Source of the DNA: Limanda limanda
Lineage: Eukaryota > Chordata > Actinopteri > Pleuronectiformes > Pleuronectidae
Assembly: GCF_963576545.1 (NCBI RefSeq)
Contig: NC_083649.1
Location: 10,613,646 to 10,677,645, forward strand
Length of the DNA: 64,000 nt
Direction of reading: 5' to 3'
This document shows positions 29,200 through 41,560 of this stretch, piece after piece. The notes under the pieces are model-generated. The model had not been told where the DNA came from. It worked only from the letters and a program-made list of their open reading frames with translations, and made no database searches. A program made the translations under genes and the position numbers. Every line of letters starts with the position of its first letter. The first letter of the stretch is position 1.

Positions 29200-29614
29200 A
29201 ATATTGTGAGAAAAAGGTATGAAAACCTCCTCTAAAGTTTAATCTGCTGTGTCTCTCCGCTGTGGCAAACTCCCTGTTTCATAAGGACACTTGGTCCGAT
29301 TGGATTTTCTCTCACAAGTGATATGCTTGCAAAAAACTGCACTTTGAGAAAACAGTAACATCTGGCCAATTGCTGAATTCCCTCAAAGAAAAGGACCGCC
29401 TCTGTGTTGCACCCTGTGTATTGATAAATACTGTGGACTAAGAATGAGTGTGCGCGCTTCTTCGCGACATGATCCAGTGAACCTGGTGACGTGTCCGGCA
29501 GAACCCCAGAGACTCTCTGTAAGTATTGTTCTTATGCAATAAACTTACTACTGTGAAACTTTTGAACATGGAACTTGTCTAAATTATTAACCTTTCCCAT
29601 CTGAACCTCAACAC
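29200..29614 (+). mobile_element. Possible solo LTR of an endogenous retrovirus-like element
   Basis: The stretch has LTR-like order: a TG start near 29205, a TATA-like TTGATAAATA near 29421, a CpG-containing middle, a poly(A) signal (GCAATAAA, 29537-29544) followed by a U5-like segment, and a final CA at 29613-29614. No target duplication was found, and no gag, pol or env remnants lie nearby, so the limits are uncertain and the class is unassigned. It directly abuts the 18S rRNA fragment. Confidence 0.3.
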
Positions 29615-29723
29615 TACCTGGTTGAGCCTGCCAGTACCATATGCTTGTCTCAAAGATTAAGCCATGCAATTCTAAGTACACACGGCCGGTACAGTGAAAC
29701 TGCGAATGGCTCATTAAATCAGT
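29615..29723 (+). rRNA. 18S rRNA 5'-end fragment (dispersed pseudogene, 109 nt)
   Basis: Starts exactly at the conserved 18S 5' end (TACCTGGTTGA) and runs through the universal AAGATTAAGCCATGCA and AAACTGCGAATGGCTCATTA blocks before similarity stops after AAATCAGT. I count about four differences from the teleost 18S sequence as I know it. No ITS, 5.8S or 28S is present, so this is not a working rDNA unit. The sharp 5' edge suggests an RNA-mediated origin. Confidence 0.9.
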
Positions 29724-29857
29724 CTACTGTCCCCGTCAGTCTCTTGCCTCTTGTGATTTATTTCTTACATAAAGATGTTACTGCAGTGAAACAGAATCAC
29801 TTAAACCTCATCACCCTCAATAACAGCTTTTTCTCTTTTTCCGCTTTCCCTCATCAG

Positions 29858-30020
29858 ATGAGTTGTCTGTGCAGGCGACCGGATGCGATGTGGGAGGAGA
29901 ACCAAGGCTCCGTGATTCTCTTCCACTGGATACAGTTCCTCAGAAAGGAGGCTTTGGAGAGTCTTGGCATCCAGTCCATTGAATTCACCAGGGGCAGAAG
30001 AACCGACCCAGCAGCTACAG
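29858..30020 (+). pseudogene. RNF14-like exon, copy B (end of RWD domain)
   Basis: Bounded by an acceptor (CCGCTTTCCCTCATCAG) and a donor (CTACAG|GTATAG). The frame MSCLCRRPDAMWEENQGSVI, then LFHWIQFLRKEALESLGI, aligns with the last part of the RNF14 RWD domain (family pattern LWEEHRGSVVLF.WMQFLKEE). The exon itself is open, but the exons around it are broken (see the entries at 30237, 30455 and 30824), so the copy is a pseudogene or relic. Confidence 0.75.
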
Positions 30021-30236
30021 GTATAGTATTTATTTTTTTGTGATGCATGAACATTAGCCAAGATAACAATGGGAGTATAGATCATGCTGTATTTTGTAAT
30101 CTCACTTAATTTAAAGTTATACTGAGAAGGTGAGAGCAAGTACACAGTTATGCTGTGACGTTTTTTTTGCTAAAGTATGTGTGAGGCATGAATTGAGTGA
30201 ATTATGATTCTATAGAGTCAGTTATATACCTGCTTC

Positions 30237-30440
30237 TTGAAAGTGATTCTATCCTTTATCTTTGGTCTTTCTGAAAACGCTGAGGGGAAGAAAAGAGAAG
30301 TGAAGAAGGGAAAGTCTGAAATGCAGTTGGCGGCGTCTTCTCAGCAAGACCCCCGGACCGTCTTGTTGAGGCCCCCAAATTTGGACCTCCTAGCCCAGCT
30401 CCTGAACAATGATGAGGAGCAGCGCCAAAAATTTGTTTGA
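30237..30440 (+). pseudogene. RNF14-like linker exon, copy B (3' part recognisable)
   Basis: An open stretch of 67 codons rich in Lys/Glu and then Leu. Its end, LLAQLLNNDEEQRQKF (about 30387-30437), matches copy A (QLLDFDEAQHQKVF) at both protein and DNA level. The stretch stops at TGA (30438-30440) exactly where RING1 should follow. The resemblance of its first 45 codons to RNF14 is not clear, and its 5' splice site was not identified. Confidence 0.5.
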
Positions 30441-30454
30441 CCTTAAGGGTTTCT

Positions 30455-30595
30455 AAAGAGGAACAGAGAAACGCGATCAAGGCATTTGTAGATCGAAAAG
30501 ATGTTTTTGCCGTCCTTCCTACGGGATTCCAAAAAAGTTTAATTTATCAGCTGGCCCCAATGGTTGCTTATCAAGCGGCCATCGGGGAGTTTTAA
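30455..30595 (+). pseudogene. RecQ-type helicase motif-I fragment (46 codons)
   Basis: The frame reads KEEQRNAIKAFVDRKDVFAV followed by LPTGFQKSLIYQLAPMV and ends at TAA. This is the layout of RecQ helicase motifs 0/I (EEQ...AI...G.D....PTG.GKS..YQ.P). In the Walker A loop the Gly before the Lys is replaced by Gln. One base upstream would have to shift for the preceding GACCTTAAGGGTTTC (DLKGF) to stay in frame. The DEAH box, zinc-binding and C-terminal parts are missing. The fragment separates the linker and RING pieces of RNF14-like copy B. Confidence 0.6.
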
Positions 30596-30695
30596 TTTTA
30601 CCAATTTTTCCAATCACATTATTAAATGTCCCCCTCTTCCCATCCCCTGCAGCCACACAAGCAGTCGTATAGATAAGAGAGAGAGAGAGGGGCGC

Positions 30696-30733
30696 TACGT
30701 ATTCTCCACATAGGCTTGAGTGGAGAATACGTA
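30696..30733. repeat. Perfect inverted repeat, 14-bp arms, 10-nt loop
   Basis: TACGTATTCTCCAC at 30696-30709 pairs exactly with 30720-30733 around ATAGGCTTGA. It follows an AG-rich tract and lies between the helicase fragment and the RING piece of copy B. I see no CTRR end near it that would mark a Helitron terminus. Confidence 0.9.
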
Positions 30734-30823
30734 ATTTACCCTCCAAAACCGACATTTAACGGAGCAAACAGCGGAGAAGTTCTTGAAGATGGATGACAAT
30801 AAATTAACAATTAAAGAGGTTCT

Positions 30824-30886
30824 GCTGTGGGGTCTGCTTCATGGAGAAGCCCGGCTCCATGTGCATCTGCATTAAGGAGGACTAAC
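30824..30886 (+). pseudogene. RNF14-like RING1 start, copy B
   Basis: The frame GFCCGVCFMEKPGSMCICIK, then ED and a stop (TAA), aligns with copy A (GFCCGICFVEKLGSMCLCF); about 50 of 57 bases are identical. RING1 is cut after its first cysteines. At the point where copy A carries the piggyBac-like MITE, this copy still has an unoccupied TTAA (30872-30875). No downstream RING/IBR sequence is seen. Confidence 0.65.
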
Positions 30887-31108
30887 TACTTCAAGATGCA
30901 AAAATCGAAAGTGTAAATCATAACATTGAGCTCTGCGGGCGTGGCTCAGCTGTCAGTCTTCACTGTCTGTCTCCTCTTTGCTCTTTTATCAGTTAGCCAG
31001 GAACTAGGAGGAGTCAGCACCGGCCAGACTGCTCCCGGAGGAACTCACTATTACAGAAAAGAGGGCTCCTCTATTTATAGGCTGCCTCTCACAGACTCCT
31101 CCCCCTTG

Positions 31109-31210
31109 TATCAAATCAAATCAAATCAAAGTTTATTGTCACATGCACCAATGCAGTGAAATTCTTGGGACATGGCAGGTAGCATCTACACAGAAGACGG
31201 GCTTTACAAA
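31109..31210 (-). mobile_element. Retroposon 3' tail with (TTTGA)n
   Basis: On the minus strand, a motif found in many teleost retroposons (related to CCAAGAATTTCACTGCAT, then GTGACAATAAAC) ends in four TTTGA-like units (31112-31130). The polarity shows a minus-strand insertion. The 5' part is not recognised. Confidence 0.5.
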
Positions 31211-32213
31211 AATTAAAAAAAATTGATATAACATATAACGTATAACATATTAAAATGGTATACGTTTATATATATGTTTATATATATTATCATTCATGAT
31301 ACCGTGTATCTATGAATATATTATATTTTATGGACTTAAGTGATATATTTATAAATAAATCATGTTGTTATTACTACTTAGTGACGTCTACGAAAAGTCT
31401 TTAATAACTGAACTGTGACTTGTGATTTTAAGCGAATTTCGTAGAGATAAACTGTGACTGTTTTAACTTACATATCAAATAACATATAACTAATTTCCTT
31501 AGTGTTTATTTGAGTTATTTTTATGATCCATCATGTTTATATTACTACTTCATAACATCCACGGATTGTCTTTTTTTCAATAGTCTTTGTAATTTATCAG
31601 TTTCTTTCTTGTTCTGATGAACTTAAGTCGTGATTATCAGTCTGAAGAACAAACTGGTGTCAGATGTGATGACAGTGAAGACACTGATACAGACTCCTGA
31701 CTGAGTGTGAAGCTATTTCTGTGAATAACCATCATCACGGCTGTCACTACCTATATCACTGAGTATTGGTAGAGTCCTCATCTTCATCATCTTAGCTTTA
31801 ACAAATGTTAATGCAAACTCTCCGCAAAAGTGCAAGCTCTCAAAACATTGCTTTCCTGTTAATAACCACACAACGTACATGACTGAGCTCATCCTCACCT
31901 TAGGAAAAACACCTTGTGATGCTTTATATAGGTGACTGAAAATCAGTAAAAATCTTGTTCAATCAAAATATAATTGAAGTTAAAATACTCAGACTGTATG
32001 AAGGTTTTCAATGATTCTCTAAAGTAAATTTTTTTTTCTTCGACAATGTTTTAGATTGCCCACTGTTGGCTATATGTCCAAATGTCCGTAGCTGTGAAAT
32101 GTTCAGTTTTTTTACCGAGGTAAAGTAACATTTAGTTGGCATTTAAAAAATAAGTGAAGCAGAGTTTTACTTCAGTTGTATTGGATTGGCTGCAACGCTG
32201 TTTACCCCTGAAC

Positions 32214-32316
32214 CTTCAAAAGTGCTTTCAGGACACAAATACTTCACCCAACCCTCCATTGGCATAGTGGTAGAGTAGATAATGAGGGAATTTCCATTTT
32301 GGGGTGAACTATCCCT
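32214..32316 (-). mobile_element. MITE terminus, right member of the inverted pair
   Basis: On the minus strand it reads AGGGATAGTTCACCCC from 32316, followed by the same order of short blocks as 27948-28053 (CTCATT, CACTA, GATGGAG, GTGTCC, CACTTTT). The flank is TTCA instead of TTAA. On the minus strand repeat-like sequence continues past the matched part, down to about 32160. Confidence 0.65.
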
Positions 32317-34718
32317 TTCATTTGCAGCATCTGTCATTTTAGCTCTGAGGTCTTGTTTGTTTCGGCTGACTGAAGAAATTCTCTCCTATGGTGTTCTTCT
32401 TTAAACTATGAACATACTTGCATGTGTTGCTATCTACTTTCCTACAGTTTGAGATAAAAGCACAACACAGAGGCCGTGGGGGGAACATGTCACCTGATTT
32501 GTCGATGGTCCTGCTGTGTGTTTTGCGAGCTTTTAATGCCATTGAAAACGAGTGCTCTCTGGAGACGGAGAAAGCAGAGTTGAATTGAATTGTGTCAGCC
32601 GAACAAGTTGAACTCCTTACAGGTGGTCAATAATGTGCTCTTTAAATAGCAGGGAGCCGTGTAGTGGCTACATGTATTTATGATGAAGCCACAGACGTGC
32701 TGGCCTACTTCTGGGTGACTGCTCAGGTCCCAGCGAGGAAACCCTCCTCGCTCTCCGTCTGTCTTTTTTCGGGTTTCGGTTTTTCTTCTTTCACTCGTTC
32801 TCTTGCCCCATTTCTCTCCTGTAGTGTTAGATCTGTCCGACTGGAGGTTTGCTTTTCTTAGCCAGGGGGGAGGATTGGAGCTATGGTGTATAACCATCAT
32901 CTCAATAGTTATCACACTTGCTTGTTTATCATGTATTGCATTATGTATTTATGTGTCTGTTAAAATCAATATAATATCATTCAATTTGGTTCCCGGCTTG
33001 TGTCACTGAGCTACAACTGCAGAATAAACAAACATTTCACAATTGAATAGGTCACAAATAGCAACTCGCTGTGTGTTTCAGATCCCTCCAAAAGTTCCTG
33101 AAACCACCATTTGGGTCCGGAGTCCGTCAACAGCATGTTGAAATGTCAGAGGATTCTGATGCATGTTTGGATTATAAAGTGGCTTTTATTTTGTAATTTC
33201 TCTAGTGACACTTTATCGACACTCAAAACATGGTTTGAACGAGTTGTTTATATTACAGGCTACACAAAGCCAGCACCTCTCGAGAGGCAAGAGTTGGGTA
33301 CTTGCTTGCTAATGTTGGTGATACCCAAAATAGCTAAATTGCCTTTAAGCAAAAATAACAAATCCTACTGGCTCTTGTACCAATGCGCTGCAGGTGAATA
33401 CCCCCATGGCTTCTTCCCTGGCCCTACAGTCAATGCAGGACAAAATTTGAAATTGAAATTCGAGTGTTAAGTGAAACAGTGTTACCTCAGAGGGAAAACC
33501 CACACAGTGCAGGGAAGCTGAAAAATGCAGTTTGGCTTTAGGCGAGGTTGGTTAAGTGGACACATGAAAAGACTCAAGGAAATGAAAGCGTTGTGTGTGT
33601 ACAGGCGGCAATAAGGACACGTTTTAATATGAAACTGTCTTTCTGAGACTTCTATGATTTGGCCCTGCAGCTGGTGTGTGTTTGTACGACTGCAAATTAC
33701 ACTTCATTATAATTATTTTCATCACAAACTAAATTTTGAATGACTCTAATGTCGTCAGTGAACGTTTTGTTCTGTGTTTTGTGTGGATGTGAATTGTGAT
33801 GTGGCAGGAAAAGATGAACCTTATTTAAATATCCCTGAAAAAGTACTTTTCTGTACAAAACAATATACATTGCAATGTTTAGTGATACATTGTGTGACCC
33901 TGTTTAAAGAAATAAAACAAAAACCAACCCCCAAATAATCCAAAATAAATAGAAAAGTGCGCATAATGATATTAACAACTTTTGTTCTGTACGGAAATTA
34001 ACACTTTCTGTTTACGAGAAGAATTAGATTAAAGTATATTATTATATCATGTTATAATTAAATCAATTCTTTACTTTTCTGTGGTTCTGTCCATGGTGCT
34101 GACAGAAGAAATCTCAGCCATGTCGCAATACAAACAGAGGGAGGCGCTGTTGGTCATTTCAAGTGCAAGAGAAATCTCCCATAATGTTACAACTCCATGG
34201 CTCTAACAATCATTTATCTGTCTATTGAAGACAATAATTCTGTGAGCAGAATCGCACCATTGTTGCAAAACATAAAAAACTGCCATAATGACCCACTCTG
34301 AATGCTAAACTGGAATAAATAAACTCGGTTTCTCTTGTGGAAGCCAAGAAAACATGTCCTATATTAATGCATTCAAATGAAATGTGTAATGCTAATGGCT
34401 TCACGCTGGGGGTCAAGTTGCAGAATTGTGAGAGTTTAGTTTATGATAATAATGGTACAAAGATGGATGCAGCAGTCAGCCTGGAACTTGATTTTTTTAA
34501 ATGAATCAGTTTGTTAACCTTGGACAGAGCCAGGTCCTTTTCACATGTAGTTGAGGCTAATAATAAAACAATATGATATATAATAATACACTCATTTAAT
34601 GACAAGAATTGTGATATCGTTTTAATGCTTTCAGGGAATGTGATGATGATTGATCATGACATTTTTTTTCCCACCAATCCACCAGCAGCCTGGGATCGCC
34701 CCTAAAGCGTGTGAGTCC

Positions 34719-34720
<2 letters not shown>
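32317..34720. other. Intergenic stretch before the KCTD16 promoter
   Basis: Moderately AT-rich. Frames of up to 119 codons (33111-33470) show no recognisable domain, no splice support and atypical composition. No mobile element is recognised. Confidence 0.5.

Positions 34721-34801
<81 letters not shown>
34721..34801 (+). repeat. (GT)40 microsatellite upstream of KCTD16
   Basis: Pure GT run followed closely by a G9 tract (34807-34815). It lies about 1 kb upstream of the KCTD16 start codon, at the edge of the CpG-rich region. It is able to adopt Z-DNA. Confidence 0.97.
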
Positions 34802-34803
<2 letters not shown>

Positions 34804-34849
34804 AAGGGGGGGGGGGCAGCTTTTCAGGCACCACCCAGCTCTGAGGGGG

Positions 34850-36783
<1,934 letters not shown>

Positions 36784-39700
36784 TGAATAAGTGGATACAA
36801 TAGTGAAAGCCCCCTGTGGTGATTTGAAATGCTTCCACCCTTCTTTTACAGCTGCAGCGTTCTTTCCACTGGTTGAAAAGCATGCTAATTTATAACCAAA
36901 CTTTACGCTCCGTTGGTGTGTGAAGTTTTTTCCGATCCCTGTCGAACAAAACCAGATTTTAATGATTTCACTCCAATCTGAGCCACAGAAATCACCGTGG
37001 CAGCGAAGCTGGCCCCTTCCCATCATGGTGAAATTATCCACGCCACCTCTCGGCTTTCATCCAGCCCATCCTTTCATCTCGCAGCATTTCCTTCTGGCGC
37101 TCGCACACCGTCGCCCTGCAATTACTCCATCTTTGCAGCTGACAAGAATCTGGCAGCGAGAGAGTGGTGGTGGTGAAGAAGAGGAGATCACTGTTACGTT
37201 TATGTTGCACCTTGTAAAGTTTTACGATGCAACAAAATAATCCATATATATTTATGTCGGCGATAACTGCCACGATGCAGCTGCCACGGTGTAGATCCTG
37301 TTAACTGCCTCTGTACTGAGACTAATTGGCCGATACAAGACAAACCTCCCATAGAATAACCCCTGACCCTGTAGCAGCAACTATATTTGAAATGTCATTA
37401 AATATTGAGAAGGAGAAACAGAACCAAAAATAAACTGGAGTTTGGGAATTTGATTCCTTTAACTTGTATGGAGACCCCCATTAATAGTGTTTGGCAACAT
37501 TGAGACACTGACAAACTGCCAGACACATTAGACAGACTTGTGAATCACAAGAACACAAAATAAACTCTGTGAAACTTGCGATTACAAAATCTTCTTCTAC
37601 CGTAAGTAGACTGTGGCTTCATGAATATTTGAAACTGCTGCTGGACTTTGTTTCAGACTGAATTGATGTCAGAAATCCCCAAAAGATCAAATCAAGTCTT
37701 GTTACATAAGTGAAACATCAGTGCACAATGTGCTGACTGTTGCTGCAAATAAATCTGGAGAAGCTGCCAAAGGCTCAGAGATCGATGTGTCAAGGCAGCG
37801 ATATGATATCCACTAATAACACAGAGGAAGAGTTTCTATTCTTAGTTCAGTGATGTAATAAATATTAAATTCAAACAGGAGTGGTGACGTTCACTCATCT
37901 TCTCTATACTGTTTTTATATACAAATATTGTATGCAGACTTTTATTGTAACATTCATTGAGGTACCAAACCATCTCATCAAACAAACAAACACAGGAACT
38001 AGAGAACTATTTGACTTTGGCATTTCACAGCCGTTATAGTTCAGAATTCTGGCCCCATTCTCGTTTGAAAGTCATTTCTGATTACAGATAAGACATTTTT
38101 GGTTCTTTTGTCAGTCGTAATGAAGCAGCAGACGCCGTCTCCTATTCATGTGGAACACTTTTCAGTTCCAATAGAGACATCTGTCCATGTTGTTTTGACT
38201 TTGCCCATTGGTTTCCCTGCCCAGTGCTCCAGATGTTTGGCAAATGAAAACAGTTGTGGTCAGAAATCCTTATAAAGGCTCATTTTCAATCTGTCACATG
38301 ACTCAGAGTACGACATTCGAACAACGCCGTAACATTCTTCACATTTCCAAATGATATTTTATTCAATTTGTTCCACGGTTGACTTGTAAAGAGTAAGATG
38401 AGGGTTTAGGAGCGCTAGTTAGATTTCACTAAGTCGTGCCTTTGGGAAACCCCTGCTGGCCCCATAAATCACACAAGTCACACAAGTCAAAAGGTCACAG
38501 AGCAAACACAGTTAATAAGAGACGATTGTGCTGGTTCCAGGCTAAATGAGCTCTGCATTAATGGTCCGGATGCAGCAGCCACAACAACTGGATGGCTCTT
38601 GGCTCTCACAACCCCCAGGAGTAAGACTAACAAGCCAAATCCAGTCGTGGTGGGGGATGGTGACACACACTCACTCTTACACACTCATGCAGAGACGCAG
38701 GCACACACACATGCACACACACACACACACACACACATGCACGCTCATTCTCCCTGTGTGTTATACGACAGTGTGTGTGTGCGGCCTCCAAAGACCTCTT
38801 ACTTACCGACAAACAACAACTGCTTCCTGGCTTTGTTGACAAATGTTCAGCGTGTTCGAGGGCACACACTCAGAGACGAGGGCACAAACAGCAGCAGATG
38901 TGTCGACCTCAAAACACACGGGTGGCACACAAGCCGGCAAAAGTAATAGTAAAAAATGATAATGATAACGATGACGCCCACTCAGAGGCGGCGGTTACAC
39001 AAACAGATAACCAGGCGCACTCTCGGAGGCAAAGGGTGCACACGAGGACACGCAGAGAGGCACGTGCACACAGGTGAGCATGCAGGGAGTCTGTTAAAGG
39101 AAGCAGTCATCCAGTGGATTAAGTGCAGTCAATGAAGTCAGATATTTGACGTTACTGTAGTGTGACAGGCCGAACCATCAGAGGAAAGGAAAGGAAAGGG
39201 AGATGTCTGTGATTCACAAATATTTTATACAGCTTCCACAAATGTATTTTACTCTTTAACACCAAAATGAGCAGTTGTTTCCTTTCCAATTGTCATTCAA
39301 TGACTTTGCCTCTTTGTTTTTTGTGATGAACAGCCAGATGTTCAACACAATATCATCAAATTGAGCAGAAAGTGCAGTAGACTGACAAAATAAAGCTGAA
39401 AATGAATTAGTTTTTTCACCTGGTTGTCTTGTTTTCTGATTAATACCTGCCTCTACTGCAAAGTCATTAGACCTGGGAGTGAGTGCAGATTATATCCATT
39501 CCCACTGCAGAAGATGGGCGTGGTGGGTTTTTTGACCAGTGGAGATGCAGCTTAAGAGCAGATTATTTAAAGGTTAGAGGCCTGTTTGGGAACTCCCTTG
39601 ACCCAGGGCCTGAGACCCAGTATTTTGTTTACCTGCTCATCATATTTTGTGGTGTGCCCCTTCCTTCTCCCCCCCTTGTCTTTTCTCTCCCTCTTCTCAT

Positions 39701-40392
39701 TTCACGGCTCCACATTTCTCTCTAGTCAATCACGCCCAGCCCTTTCTCTCATATCCCAGCTCCCCACATTCCATCTCTCCTTCTTCAATTTGCTGTGTGT
39801 GCCTCGGGGGCCCGGAGCAGCGCGGTGCCACCAGTTACCTTTACACGCCTCGATGCACCATCACGCCTCCTGTCTCGCTTCTTATTCACGTCTCTGTCTC
39901 TCCGCCTGTCCATCTCCATGATGCTTCACTCATTACTTCAAATTCAGCCGCGTCACTCCACATTTTGGGGATTTTATTTGCCGTTCTGTTTGTGCCGCAC
40001 GCCATTACACAGTAACAATGTGGGCGTCTTTATATTTGTTGGCCGTCTCTCAGCCATATTTGGAGGTCCTAAGGTCTTTGGCAACAGCGGCAACTCATTG
40101 TGTTTCTCACATTGGGATTGGATCCTGTCAACGGTTTGACAGGGTTTTGACGAGCTCATTTTCTGAGCATGCTAGAGGCAAAAGTGGGCTTCAAACATCG
40201 CGCTGACATTTAAGGGAAATTCTCGCTCCACTTTCGAGATGCACAACATCTGGACTCTCGACATGAACCTCACTGAACATCAGGGAGGTGAACAGTAAGT
40301 TGGTGGTTGGTTCTCCGGTCTGCATGTTAAGGCCTTGTTAGGCAAGACACGGAACCTATAATTGTCTGAAAAAGTATACAGAGAAAGGTATA

Positions 40393-40890
40393 CGATAAGA
40401 TAAAACTTTATTGATCCCGCACCGGGGAAATTCCCTTAGTACATCAGAAGACAGGTCAGAATGAGGTAGACAAGAGCATACAAATATAAAAGAAGTCAAG
40501 AGATATACAAAAAACAGAATGTGTACATAATAAATTCACTTCAATAATTGTTCGTACGAAAAAAGAATTCCGTAAAATGCAGTGGTACAGGATAATTGCA
40601 CAAGAATGTAAACGCATAAGGTGATCCTGAGATGAGATCCTGAGGTAAAATTAGTAATGTGAAATTAGACAATTTTTAGTTAACAAATAAAAATATATGA
40701 TATGCAACATGATTTTACTATACTACATAGATAGTGTGCAGGACATGGAAGAAAACAGCCAGTATGTATTCAAATGCTATCTTAGCTGCCTGCTGCTGCT
40801 GAAAGAGCTGTTCCATATTGTCATTCCACTTCCTCAGTGAAATCCAGAGGGGGATCCAGGAGCGAGCCGGCTCTCCTAATGTATGAACAG
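40393..40890 (-). mobile_element. Non-LTR retrotransposon 3' end (RT tail and 3' UTR)
   Basis: The minus strand near 40880-40828 encodes IRRAGSLLDPPLDFTEEVE followed by a stop. This resembles the C-terminus of a fish LINE RT ORF (IRRAGSVLG..LDSIEEV). The 3' UTR follows and ends at about 40393 in a motif of the type GATCAATAAAGTTTTATCTT. The 5' part is truncated, as is usual for LINEs. The clade is not assigned with confidence. Confidence 0.65.
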
Positions 40891-41246
40891 GTGAATGGTA
40901 TGTTCAGTAGAGCTCGATAAGTGGTCACTTAGTGCTATATAAAAACCTTCCATTGACCATATACCTCTTAGGAATGTGAGTCAGGCTTTACTTCAGAAGT
41001 CACCCCCACTAATGTTCCTGTTACTGGATTGGACTAAATCTATAGATTCATTTATTTTATATTCCTCATAAATCAATAGATCCAGTTATCCTCTGCACAT
41101 AGGCAGTTGTTTTCAAAAGTCTTGTGGATAGTCTCCTAGAAGAGTAGAAGCTGTTATTGCATCATCTTGATGCACATTGAATTGTAATGAGATTTGCAAC
41201 AATCACATGATGTTCTATCCATATACCCTTGTATCTTCTTTTATAG

Positions 41247-41560
41247 CTCCGCCAAGGAGATTGTGTTTTCACCCCTGTGCGTTTGTTTGTAAATTGGTTT
41301 GTATGTTTGTTTGTAAGCATGATTAGGATTAATTAACTGGAAACTTGGTGGAAGGATTCTATCTTCATCAGAGAGGAACCAATTAAATGTTCTAGATCAG
41401 GGAGCGGGTCCAGAAATGTATCGTTCACTTTCTTTAACATTGTGAGACGGTGTGTTTTCACTTAAGTCCCAAGAAGGAGTTAATTCATGGATCTTGTTAA
41501 AAAACAACAATCATCTTTAGGACATACTCAGGCCTTGGTGGAGGTATGAAATCTACTAAG
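41247..41560 (+). mobile_element. Dispersed teleost repeat (CTCCGCCAAGGAG family)
   Basis: CTCCGCCAAGGAGATTGTG leads to TTTGTTTGT repeats, GAAACTTGGTGGAAGGAT, TTTCTTTAACATTGTGAGA and GGCCTTGGTGGAGGTATG, the known order of blocks in an abundant fish repeat. It has no coding capacity. It is the same family as 44510-44797 and 25378-25500. Confidence 0.6.

Noticed and set aside
29615..29723. Working rDNA unit
   Set aside because: Only about 109 nt of 18S, no promoter, ITS or 28S.
30696..30733. Helitron 3' end (terminal hairpin)
   Set aside because: No CTRR within about 12 nt on either side and no TC start found; treated as a bare hairpin.
30926..31159. Secretory-looking frame (hydrophobic leader, then Gly/Thr-rich)
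   Set aside because: It has no ATG at the start (only TTG), its end runs into a retroposon tail, and no family is recognised.
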